Shown here: positions 1-6,055 of the stretch, piece by piece | Position numbering within the stretch: the stretch's first letter is position 1 | How the letters are laid out: every line of letters begins with the position of its first letter | Made by a program: the position numbers and the translations under genes | Notes under the pieces: model-generated | Seen by the model: the letters and a program-made list of their open reading frames with translations, nothing else | What the model was told of the DNA's origin: nothing | Database searches by the model: none | NCBI GenBank assembly: GCA_028717045.1 | Contig: JAQUON010000056.1 | Location: 1-9,687 of the forward strand | Direction of reading: 5' to 3' | DNA: 9,687 bases | From: Candidatus Omnitrophota bacterium | GTDB taxonomy: Bacteria; Omnitrophota; Gorgyraeia; Gygaellales; Profunditerraquicolaceae

Positions 1-61
1 TGTTTTAATATAAAGAATATGTAAACTTAAAAACTCGCTGAAGGACAGAGGATAATCATTA

Positions 62-1237
62 ATGAAAGTTTTAATAGTCAACCGTTTTATGGGCATATAT
101 GGAGGCGCAGAAACCGTAATTAAGGAGTTCGCCTCTTGCTTGAATGAAAGGGGAATTAGAAACCTTGTAGTGGCGCTCAATATCTCAGGGGAAGTCAAAA
201 GGCTTTGTGCCGGCATAGACATAATTGTCCCTGAGCGGCAATTCCCTTACGCATATAGAAGCACGGGCCTGATGTCCAGTTTGGGCATTATCCGCGAGAT
301 CGCAACCTTAAGAGCGTTAGTGAAAAAATATTATGCTGATTTTGATGTAATCAATGTGCATAACTTTCCTGCAGATTGGGTTGCGGGGGGGTTGCGTAAA
401 CCGGTAGTGTGGATGTGTAACGAGGTACCGGATTTGTATAATAATCCGAATCCCTCTATGGCACTGCGCATCGTAAGGAGGTGCGGGATTACCCTGGATA
501 AGTCATTAGTCAATGGCTCAATTCAAACTATTTGCGTTGCGGATGAGCTTAATGCCTCTAGGGTACGTGCAAGATACAAGCGTCGAAGCGAGATTGTCCC
601 TTACGGTATTGACCATATACGTTTTTTAGGTACACCGCAGGAAAAGTTACAAACCCGGGCGCGATACAATATCGGCGATACTGCCATTATCCTTCTTCAG
701 GTGGGAGTAATTTCTCCCCAAAAAAACCAGCTTGAAAGCGTAAGGGCCCTTAAAGCCCTTACGGATAAAGGCATAGAGGCAACACTAATTTTGATAGGTA
801 ATGCCGATTCGCCTTACGGCGGCATCGTTAAAAAATTTATCACAGCCAGCAATCTGGCAGAAAAAGTGGTTTTCACCGGCCATATAAAAAGGGAATCGGT
901 GATGCAGTTTTATGAAATAGCCGATGTATGTCTTTTTCCGGTAAAGGACCAGGGAGGCTGGCTTGCGCCGTTTGAGGCGTTAACCAGACATAAGCCGGTT
1001 ATCGTTTCCGACACGATGGGAGCAGCATGCCTGATAAAAAAGCACGGAATGGGAATTGTCAGCGCTGATTTTACTCAAGCGGTTTTGGAATTTGTGCACG
1101 ATCAAAGCAAATGGAGGCACGCAGCCGCAGAGGCTTCCTCCTGGATCAGGGATAACCTCACCTGGCAGAAATACACAGATAGCATGATTCGGGTATTCGA
1201 AGATGCAGTTTGGGGATTTACAAATAGGAGGGCTTAA
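62..1237 (+). CDS. Glycosyltransferase, GT-B fold, family 4 type
   Basis: This gene likely transfers a sugar from an activated nucleotide donor to a surface glycan or lipid-linked acceptor at the cytoplasmic face of the membrane. The 391-residue length is usual for GT4 enzymes. The N-terminal acceptor half opens with a beta strand followed by a GGAE motif (residues 14-17). The C-terminal donor half begins near residue 200 with a QVGVISPQKNQ strand-turn in which Lys221 sits where the donor phosphate is normally bound. It also carries GWLAPFEALTRHKPVIVSD around Glu305, the usual E-containing nucleotide-sugar motif. No signal peptide or membrane helix is seen. The ATG at 62 has an AGAGGA SD at 47-52 with nine bases between. 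It is the first gene of a run that continues with an epimerase and a nucleotidyltransferase, which supports a sugar pathway. Donor and acceptor cannot be told from sequence. Bases 1-61 hold no other gene and no convincing promoter. Confidence 0.88.
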   Translation: MKVLIVNRFMGIYGGAETVIKEFASCLNERGIRNLVVALNISGEVKRLCAGIDIIVPERQFPYAYRSTGLMSSLGIIREIATLRALVKKYYADFDVINVHNFPADWVAGGLRKPVVWMCNEVPDLYNNPNPSMALRIVRRCGITLDKSLVNGSIQTICVADELNASRVRARYKRRSEIVPYGIDHIRFLGTPQEKLQTRARYNIGDTAIILLQVGVISPQKNQLESVRALKALTDKGIEATLILIGNADSPYGGIVKKFITASNLAEKVVFTGHIKRESVMQFYEIADVCLFPVKDQGGWLAPFEALTRHKPVIVSDTMGAACLIKKHGMGIVSADFTQAVLEFVHDQSKWRHAAAEASSWIRDNLTWQKYTDSMIRVFEDAVWGFTNRRA

Positions 1238-1240
1238 CGT

Positions 1241-2266
1241 ATGCGCGTATTGGTGACTGGCGGTTGCGGTTTTATAGGCTCCTGGGTTTGCGAATATTAT
1301 GTAAAAAAAGGCCATAAGGTCATTTCCTACGACAATATGACCAAGCATGAATTGATGCGCACCGGTTATAATGTATCTTCTGCGCGCGATTTTAACCGAG
1401 TATTCTTAAAAAAACTCGGGGTTACGCTAGTGAAAGCGGATGTGCGCGATCAGAAAGAATTATTCCGTTACGCCGGTCTTAGCGATTTTATCGTGCATAC
1501 CGCAGCACAACCCGCCATGACGATAAGCATAGAGAAACCGCAGCTTGATTTCAGCACTAACGTACTAGGGACGTATAATGTGCTGGAGGCGGCAAGAAAA
1601 TTTAGCATCCCGGCTGTTTCTTGTGCTACTATACATGTATACGGCAATGAGATAAATCAAGAACTGAAAGAGTCCGGGTTCAGGTATGTAAGAAGCCCCG
1701 CCGCTATCAATGAGCAATACCCGACTTTATCCGGTACCATTACGCCTTTGCATGCTTCCAAGGCTTGTGCGGATATCTATGTGCGTGCCTTTATAGACAC
1801 GTACAAAATTAAGGCAGCAAGCTTTAGGCTCACCGGACTTTACGGGCCGCGGCAACTCGGTGGCGAAGACCATGGATGGGTGGCTAATTTTTGCATCAGG
1901 GCGATCATGGGCCTGCCGATAACTATTTATGGGACAGGTAAACAGGTACGGGATATCCTTTACGCGCAGGATGTAGTGCGCGCCTTCGATGCCTTCTATC
2001 GGCATCCTCGCCCGGGAATATACAATATAGGAGGGGGCAGGCAGAATATGATATCGCTGCGTGAGTGCATTGATTTCATTTCTGCCGCGCTCGGCAAGAA
2101 GGTAAAAGTCCGCTTTGAAAAAGAACGATTGGGTGACCTTCGTTATTTTGTCTGCGATACAGAAAAGGCAAAGAAGCGCCTTTTGTGGCAGTCAAAGGTA
2201 AGGCCCGAAGAAGGGATCGTAAGATTGATAGAATGGATAAGAGAGAATAAGCGCCTTTTCAAATAA
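1241..2266 (+). CDS. NAD-dependent sugar epimerase/dehydratase, CDP-paratose 2-epimerase-like, catalytic Tyr absent
   Basis: This is an extended short-chain dehydrogenase that would act on a nucleotide sugar. The Rossmann motif TGGCGFIGS lies at residues 6-14. The stretch GLYGPRQLGGEDHGWVANF followed by ITIYGTGKQVRDILY resembles CDP-paratose/tyvelose 2-epimerases, as I recall that family. The expected catalytic YxxxK reads L-H-A-S-K (Leu170 to Lys174), so the Lys is kept and the Tyr is replaced by Leu. The codons CCT TTG CAT GCT TCC AAG are unambiguous. The Ser/Thr site precedes an HVYG segment. The protein is 341 residues, normal for the family, and otherwise intact, so it is probably a divergent active or binding protein rather than a decayed one. 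The ATG at 1241 has AGGAGGG at 1226-1232 and follows the glycosyltransferase stop by three bases. The exact substrate is not known. Confidence 0.87.
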   Translation: MRVLVTGGCGFIGSWVCEYYVKKGHKVISYDNMTKHELMRTGYNVSSARDFNRVFLKKLGVTLVKADVRDQKELFRYAGLSDFIVHTAAQPAMTISIEKPQLDFSTNVLGTYNVLEAARKFSIPAVSCATIHVYGNEINQELKESGFRYVRSPAAINEQYPTLSGTITPLHASKACADIYVRAFIDTYKIKAASFRLTGLYGPRQLGGEDHGWVANFCIRAIMGLPITIYGTGKQVRDILYAQDVVRAFDAFYRHPRPGIYNIGGGRQNMISLRECIDFISAALGKKVKVRFEKERLGDLRYFVCDTEKAKKRLLWQSKVRPEEGIVRLIEWIRENKRLFK

Positions 2267-2276
2267 GGATTGAAAA

Positions 2277-3008
2277 ATGAAAGCATTAATTTTGGCGGGT
2301 GGGCGAGGCAAGAGGCTGGGCAATGCGTCAGAAGAGGTCAATAAATGCATGATCGAGGTAAATAACAAGCCACTTCTTGAGTATAGCCTTGACTGTGTTT
2401 CGGAACTGGGAAGAATTGATGAAATCGTAATCGTGGTGGGCTATCGTTCTGAAGATATCATTCAACGGTATAAGAACGAATACGCCGGCAAGCGTATTAT
2501 TTATGTGTATCAGCATGAGCAGAAGGGGTTAGTCAATGCCATCGAGTGCGCTAAGGGTGCGGTGGGCGCAAGCGATTTTATGCTCATGCTCGGTGATGAG
2601 TTCATGGCGAATCCGCACCATAAAGAGTTTATTGATACGTTTTACTCGCAGAAGGTATTCGGGCTCTGCGGCGTAGTAGGCGTGAAAGACAAAGAGCTTA
2701 TAAAAAAGACCTATACCGTGATTCACCTTGAAGACGGCCGAGTTGTCAGGCTGATTGAAAAGCCCAATAACCCGAATTTTAATAATATCATGGGGACCGG
2801 AAATTGTATTTTTAAAAATGGGCTCTTTGAATACATTCACCGCACTCCCATTAATCAGAACCGCCAGGAAAAGGAACTTCCGGATTTAATCCAGTGTGCT
2901 GTTGATGACGGACAAATGATTAGGACTTTTATTATTTGCAACGAATATGTAAACGTAAATTCACCAGAGGAATTACAAAAAACAAACAGTTATTTTGCAC
3001 ATCTATAG
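2277..3008 (+). CDS. Sugar-1-phosphate nucleotidyltransferase (NTP transferase family)
   Basis: It likely makes a nucleotide sugar from an NTP and a sugar 1-phosphate in the cytoplasm, supplying the epimerase and glycosyltransferase encoded upstream. The 243 residues match a single catalytic domain of the RmlA/GlmU-N class. The signature LILAGGRGKRL is at residues 4-14, Lys23 lies in the NKCMIEV segment where the family usually has PKxL, the metal-binding motif is LGDE (Asp107), and EKP is at 161-163. The late motif that usually carries a second metal Asp (D.GTPE) reads VNVNSPEEL, with Asn226 and Asn228. This variant may mark a subfamily. There is no C-terminal acyltransferase repeat. The ATG at 2277 has an AAGGA SD at 2265-2269, part of which overlaps the upstream stop codon. 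Which NTP and which sugar are used cannot be read from sequence. Confidence 0.87.
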   Translation: MKALILAGGRGKRLGNASEEVNKCMIEVNNKPLLEYSLDCVSELGRIDEIVIVVGYRSEDIIQRYKNEYAGKRIIYVYQHEQKGLVNAIECAKGAVGASDFMLMLGDEFMANPHHKEFIDTFYSQKVFGLCGVVGVKDKELIKKTYTVIHLEDGRVVRLIEKPNNPNFNNIMGTGNCIFKNGLFEYIHRTPINQNRQEKELPDLIQCAVDDGQMIRTFIICNEYVNVNSPEELQKTNSYFAHL

Positions 3009-3011
3009 GAG
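3007..3011 (+). promoter_or_regulatory. Ribosome binding site that fixes the radical SAM gene start
   Basis: AGGAG lies ten bases before the ATG at 3022. The in-frame TTG at 2995 lies upstream of this site and inside the previous gene, and the in-frame ATG at 3013 is only one base from it, so 3022 is the best start. Confidence 0.7.
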
Positions 3012-3021
3012 AATGGACTCA

Positions 3022-4293
3022 ATGAATAAAATACGAGGATTAATGAAAAAGTGGCTGACTCTTGTGCCCGGAGGTATATTCACTACTTCTAATGTCTTTG
3101 GCCCTCGATATCTTCTGGGCATGGCGACTCGGATGGGCAAGAGCTATGTCGCAACCTTTTTTTATCTCTTATTTAAAAAGTCTCCCCGGGCAGCATTTAA
3201 TTTCTTTTATACTAAAGTTTTTGTGCCTGTCGGAGAGGGAGCAGGCGCAGGGTTTTATATCCTGTTTAATCCGATCATCAGAAAATTTCCCCGCTTGGCT
3301 CCTTTGCCGCAGTATGTTGAGATTGAAGTAACGACCATTTGTCCGCGTAAGTGTATTATGTGCGAACACACCTATTGGAAAGACCAGGAGGAGCGGCATC
3401 TTAGCTTTTCCGAATTCAAGCACATAGTTAGCCAATTCCCCAAATTGAGATGGCTTCACCTTACCGGGGAAGGCTCTTCGTTTACTAACCCAGACTATAC
3501 CAAAATGTTGGAATATGCGAAATCAAAAAATATATGTGTATATTTAGTCGACTCATTTGATCACATCCCCCAGGAAGCGATAGAAAAGCTGATTGATTTA
3601 AAAATTGAAGGAGTGTATATCTCGTTTGACGCGGCCACCAAAGAGACGTACGAAAGAATCCGTATCGGCTGCGATTTTGACCGGGTCCTGAAAAATGTAA
3701 GGAGGTTTATTGAGCTAAAGCAGGCAAAAAAATCGCTTTTGCCGGAAATTAGCTTTCGTTATATCGTAATGAAGCATAATGTGGAAGAGATGCCTGCATT
3801 CCTTGATTTGGTAAATTCCCTGGGCCCAAGAAAGTTACTAGGTGAAGGGGGCAGGGTGGATTTCGTAGGTAACCTTGAGTTTCCCGAGGTCATGGATTTA
3901 AGCATTTACGAACTGCCCGACCATGTGCTGAAAGCTGTTGTTGAGAAGACAAAAAAATACAGGTTAAATACGTTTCTTAGCCATACTGAACCGAAACGAA
4001 ACCCTTGCATAGAACAGTGTATCTGCTGGCTTGAGCCCTATATTATGATGGGGGGAGACGTCATACCGTGCTGTAATATCTTAATGTCGAATAAACGTGC
4101 GGTGCTCAGGCAGCACAGCTTTGGCAACATTTTTAAGAGCTCGATGGCGGAAATATGGAATTCGCAAAGGTTCAAGGCATTCCGAGATTCCGTTGACAAC
4201 GCCAATAAAAAAGTCCCGTTTCTATGTACTCTTTGCCGTGCCTATGATTTTAAAGAGAGGGCAAAGAAGCATTCGGTGGATGGGGAGTTGTAA
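3022..4293 (+). CDS. Radical SAM protein with SPASM-type C-terminal cysteine cluster
   Basis: The protein has 423 residues. After about 95 basic and hydrophobic N-terminal residues comes the radical SAM motif CPRKCIMC (Cys107, Cys111, Cys114), which would bind the SAM-cleaving 4Fe-4S cluster. The barrel continues through LTGEG and the ISFDAATKETYERIR strand-helix. The C-terminal part has clustered cysteines: Cys329, Cys333 and Cys335, then Cys350 and Cys351 in a GGDVIPCC turn, then GNIFKSSMAEIWNS, and finally Cys402 and Cys405. This is the layout of SPASM domains, which hold auxiliary clusters. SPASM enzymes modify peptides, proteins or small substrates, and no substrate is visible here. Its place right behind three sugar genes suggests, by inference only, a sugar, lipid or head-group modification. 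The N-terminal region may associate with the membrane, but a clear helix is not certain. The start is chosen from the SD at 3007-3011, five to fifteen bases after the previous stop region. Confidence 0.85.
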   Translation: MNKIRGLMKKWLTLVPGGIFTTSNVFGPRYLLGMATRMGKSYVATFFYLLFKKSPRAAFNFFYTKVFVPVGEGAGAGFYILFNPIIRKFPRLAPLPQYVEIEVTTICPRKCIMCEHTYWKDQEERHLSFSEFKHIVSQFPKLRWLHLTGEGSSFTNPDYTKMLEYAKSKNICVYLVDSFDHIPQEAIEKLIDLKIEGVYISFDAATKETYERIRIGCDFDRVLKNVRRFIELKQAKKSLLPEISFRYIVMKHNVEEMPAFLDLVNSLGPRKLLGEGGRVDFVGNLEFPEVMDLSIYELPDHVLKAVVEKTKKYRLNTFLSHTEPKRNPCIEQCICWLEPYIMMGGDVIPCCNILMSNKRAVLRQHSFGNIFKSSMAEIWNSQRFKAFRDSVDNANKKVPFLCTLCRAYDFKERAKKHSVDGEL

Positions 4294-4294
4294 G

Positions 4295-4559
4295 ATGAAA
4301 GGATTTGTATATATTCTAAGGAGTTTAAAAAATAACAGGTTCTATGTTGGTAGTACTACTGATATTGAAAGAAGATTCCACTAACACGAAGCAGGGGGAG
4401 GTATTGTCTACTCGTAATATAACACCGTTTAGATTAGGGCTTTACTAAGAGTATCCTACTATCGATTTGGCACGTCGAGTCGAACGTAGTTTAAAAAACT
4501 TCAAGAGAAAAGATTATATTGAGAAAATTGTAAGAGTAAAAGTTATAAGGATGAAATAA
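4295..4559 (+). pseudogene. Decayed GIY-YIG endonuclease-like small protein
   Basis: The start of a small GIY-YIG domain protein is clear: MKGFVYILRS (residues 1-10) and RFYVGSTTDIERRFH (15-29), the two strands with the catalytic tyrosines and the following Arg helix. Translation stops at TAA 4382-4384, where the family usually has Gln or Glu. Beyond it the family pattern goes on after removing one G from the GGGGG run at 4394-4398, giving HEAGEVLSTRNITPFRLGLY. A second TAA at 4446-4448 again stands where Gln is expected before EYPTIDLARRVERSLKNFK, and the frame ends at TAA 4557-4559. The restored protein would be about 88 residues, normal for this class. The start lies one base after the radical SAM stop and keeps a GGGGAG SD at 4282-4287, so it was once translated with that operon. 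The lesions look recent, since the rest reads cleanly. A sequencing error could explain the frameshift but hardly both stops. Confidence 0.82.
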
Positions 4560-4567
4560 TATAGTAA

Positions 4568-4608
4568 GGGCTCCGACGCTCCTTAAAAATCGCCGGAGGT
4601 CGGAGCCC
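4568..4608. repeat. GC-rich inverted repeat A
   Basis: GGGCTCCGAC (4568-4577) pairs perfectly with GTCGGAGCCC (4599-4608). Inside it CTCC (4579-4582) pairs with GGAG (4595-4598), leaving G4578 bulged and a 12-base AT-rich loop. It sits nine bases after the decayed GIY-YIG gene. No T-run follows on the + strand, so it is not a standard intrinsic terminator for the upstream operon, though it could stabilise a 3' end. Confidence 0.75.
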
Positions 4609-4661
4609 CGACTTCCGACGCCTTCAATAAGAAGGATATCGGGAGTCGGAACGTCGGGGCT
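4604..4661. repeat. GC-rich inverted repeat B, sharing an arm with A
   Basis: AGCCCCGAC plus TTCCGAC (4604-4619) pairs with GTCGGAA (4645-4651) and GTCGGGGCT (4653-4661), with C4652 bulged. CCTTC (4621-4625) and GAAGG (4631-4635) add an inner stem. Bases 4604-4608 belong to repeat A as well, so the two hairpins cannot both form fully. The repeated TCCGAC/GTCGGA words suggest a dispersed palindromic repeat (REP- or MITE-like), but no second copy is present elsewhere in the window. Confidence 0.72.
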
Positions 4662-4692
4662 GCCCCCTGATAAGAAAACATCGGCGGGACAC

Positions 4693-4726
4693 GCCCCAAG
4701 GTAATGCCTAAATCAGGGCTTGGGGC
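4693..4726. repeat. Inverted repeat that includes the tRNA 5' end
   Basis: GCCCCAAG (4693-4700) is the exact reverse complement of CTTGGGGC (4719-4726). The right arm contains the first five bases of the mature tRNA-Ala (GGGGC). In a precursor transcript this hairpin would compete with the acceptor stem. Chance is possible for eight bases of GC-rich sequence. Confidence 0.5.
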
Positions 4727-4797
4727 TGTAGCTCAGTTGGGAGAGCACCTCGTTCGCAACGAGGGGGTCGGGGGTTCAACTCCCCCCAGCTCCACCA
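4722..4797 (+). tRNA. tRNA-Ala, anticodon CGC
   Basis: A full 76-base cloverleaf can be drawn with the CCA end encoded (4795-4797). The acceptor stem GGGGCTG/CAGCTCC contains a G3:U70 pair, the identity mark of tRNA-Ala. The D arm is GCTC/GAGC, the anticodon stem CCTCG/CGAGG carries the loop TTCGCAA with anticodon CGC at 4755-4757, and the variable loop has five bases. The T arm is GGGGG-TTCAACT-CCCCC. It would read GCG alanine codons. Open reading frames on both strands here are products of the tRNA sequence, not genes. No convincing promoter is seen just upstream, so it may be read from the upstream operon or from a weak promoter I cannot recognise. Confidence 0.96.
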
Positions 4798-4826
4798 AAA
4801 TTTTCCTTGTCGGAAAATTTTGGTGG
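4792..4826. repeat. Perfect 15-bp inverted repeat including the tRNA CCA end
   Basis: CCACCAAAATTTTCC (4792-4806) and GGAAAATTTTGGTGG (4812-4826) are exact reverse complements around a five-base loop TTGTC. The left arm covers the last six bases of tRNA-Ala including CCA. The AAAATTTTCC core hairpin ends in TTTT and could serve as a weak terminator in either direction, but the stem base is not followed by a T-run. It could also guide 3' processing. Confidence 0.8.
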
Positions 4827-4940
4827 CACTCAAGCGACCGCAGCCATCGCAGTCCCGGCTCATATGCATTCGCCGGGATGATTTACCGACAACAGGCATG
4901 AGGGTAAATCAACAAGCCCAGCAGCGAGTGCGGCGCCACC
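4822..4940 (+). other. Multi-stem structured leader of unknown type
   Basis: Three nested or side-by-side stems fit this segment. An outer pairing joins GGTGGC (4822-4827) with GCCACC (4935-4940), or GCACTC (4826-4831) with GAGTGC (4926-4931). Hairpin 1 is TCCCGGC (4853-4859) with GCCGGGA (4872-4878). Hairpin 2 is GATTTACC (4880-4887) with GGTAAATC (4903-4910). The layout is that of a closed multi-branch RNA, or of a DNA cruciform. It lies 17 bases upstream of the radical SAM gene start and could act as its 5' leader. I do not recognise a known riboswitch. The GGTGG arm can instead pair with the tRNA end, giving two exclusive states. Confidence 0.5.
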
Positions 4941-4957
4941 ATGAGATTTATTGCTAT

Positions 4958-6055
4958 ATGAAATCAAAATTTTTTTTCTTTTATACAATAGCTTTGTTGT
5001 TCTTCGTGAACTTTTTGTTCCCTCAACAAGCCGGTCTGCAAGAAAATTCCAAAGAAGCACTGTTTTACCGCAAGCTCGACAACAATTCGGTTAATTGCCA
5101 GTTATGCCCTCGCAGGTGCATTATCCCGCAAGGCAAAAGAGGGTTTTGCGGTGTGCGTGAGAACCGAGGCGGAATCCTTTATGCGCTATCTTACGGAAAG
5201 CTCGTCGCTATTCACATCGACCCGGTAGAGAAGAAGCCGCTATTTCATTTCTTGCCCGGCTCGCAGGCCTTTTCAATTGCTACAGCCGGCTGTAATTTAA
5301 GGTGCAAGTTCTGCCAAAATTGGGCGATTTCCCAAAAAAGGACAGAGGATCTGGCTTGTGAGTATCTTGAGCCTGCTGCGCTTATTGAGCTTGTAAAAAA
5401 ATCCGGTGCTGAAACAATCGCTTTCACCTATACTGAGCCCGTCATCTTCTATGAATATATGCTTGAAGTTTCGAAGCTGGCAAGGGCAGCAGAGATAAAG
5501 ACAGTTATGCATTCAAACGGGTATGTGAATGAAGAGCCGCTTAGGGAATTAGCCAAATACCTTGATGCAGCTAATATCGATTTAAAGGGTTTTTCCGACG
5601 AATATTACGCAAAACTGACAGAGGGTGCCCTGGGGCCGGTATTGCGCACTTTGAAAGTGCTCAAAGAAGAGGGAGTGCATCTTGAGATAACAAATCTCAT
5701 CCTGCCGGGCTTTAATGACGATGAAGCTACGATACGCCGGATGTGTAAGTGGATAAGAAATGACCTTGGTGCAGATACGCCGCTGCATTTTTCCCGTTTT
5801 TTCCCTACGTATAAACTTGTGGCGCTGATACCTACGCCGGTAGAAGCCCTTAAAAGGGCAAAAGCAATTGCGGATGAAGAAGGCCTGCAATACGTCTATA
5901 TCGGTAATCTTGCCGGTAATCCGGCAGAGAATACCATATGTCCCGTTTGCAAGAGAATCGTAATAAGGCGAAGCGGATACACGGTTTTAGAAAACCATTT
6001 AAAAGACGGCAAGTGCGGTTTCTGCGGACAGGAGATAAAAGGTGTGTGGCGTTAG
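4958..6055 (+). CDS. amrS: AmmeMemoRadiSam system radical SAM enzyme with hydrophobic N-terminus
   Basis: This is the radical SAM partner of the Memo and AMMECR1 proteins; the reaction of this widespread system is still unknown. The 365 residues show an N-terminal cysteine set (Cys47, Cys50, Cys54, Cys64) in CQLCPRRC and GFCGVRENRGG, then the phrase FHFLPGSQAFSIATAGCNLRC... with the SAM-cluster cysteines 112, 116 and 119. The C-terminus has a zinc-ribbon-like pair CPVC (328-331) and CGFC (353-356). Residues 1-22 are Lys-poor and strongly hydrophobic (KSKFFFFYTIALLFF), a signal peptide or membrane anchor with no clear cleavage site. The ATG at 4958 was chosen because that segment starts there. 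The frame is open back to 4820, but the upstream part is tRNA-proximal structured DNA and lacks family similarity. No good SD precedes it. A run of eight T (4970-4977) encodes the Phe stretch. Confidence 0.9.
   Translation: MKSKFFFFYTIALLFFVNFLFPQQAGLQENSKEALFYRKLDNNSVNCQLCPRRCIIPQGKRGFCGVRENRGGILYALSYGKLVAIHIDPVEKKPLFHFLPGSQAFSIATAGCNLRCKFCQNWAISQKRTEDLACEYLEPAALIELVKKSGAETIAFTYTEPVIFYEYMLEVSKLARAAEIKTVMHSNGYVNEEPLRELAKYLDAANIDLKGFSDEYYAKLTEGALGPVLRTLKVLKEEGVHLEITNLILPGFNDDEATIRRMCKWIRNDLGADTPLHFSRFFPTYKLVALIPTPVEALKRAKAIADEEGLQYVYIGNLAGNPAENTICPVCKRIVIRRSGYTVLENHLKDGKCGFCGQEIKGVWR
6030..6034 (+). promoter_or_regulatory. Ribosome binding site supporting a GTG start
   Basis: AGGAG is placed seven bases before GTG 6042, inside the end of the radical SAM gene. 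No ATG lies nearby in this frame, so GTG with this site is the natural start and includes the signal-peptide-like N-terminus. Confidence 0.7.

Noticed and set aside
980..1348. A 122-codon open frame on the minus strand across the glycosyltransferase-epimerase junction.
   Set aside because: It lies opposite two well-supported genes, has no recognisable domain, and its composition is that of an antisense shadow.
4519..4549. TTGAGA and TATAAG as a promoter for the tRNA.
   Set aside because: The spacing is 19 bases, both boxes lie in the coding part of the decayed gene, and they are about 170 bases from the tRNA.
4295..4559. TAA read as glutamine (a changed genetic code), which would explain the two internal TAA codons.
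   Set aside because: TAA ends other genes here at the expected family length (such as 1235-1237 and 8948-8950), CAA is used freely for Gln, and a frameshift is needed as well.
4568..4661. Intrinsic terminator for the sugar operon.
   Set aside because: The stems are strong but no T-run follows either of them on the + strand.
4792..4826. Integration (att) site at the tRNA 3' end.
   Set aside because: The second copy is inverted and adjacent, no direct repeat of the tRNA end or integrase gene is found in the window.
4822..4846. GGTGGCAC...ACCGC resembles the T-box antiterminator sequence next to a tRNA.
   Set aside because: The two halves are split by extra bases, there is no Stem I or specifier loop, and no terminator with a T-run follows.
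4704..4901. Open frames on both strands across the tRNA gene.
   Set aside because: They are translations of the tRNA and its antisense, a well-known false gene type, and the cloverleaf is complete.
4820..4957. An open frame runs upstream of the radical SAM start back to a GTG at 4823, with an in-frame ATG at 4898, and could lengthen the protein by up to 46 residues.
   Set aside because: The extra residues show no family similarity, cover the structured element, and would bury the hydrophobic N-terminus that begins at 4958.
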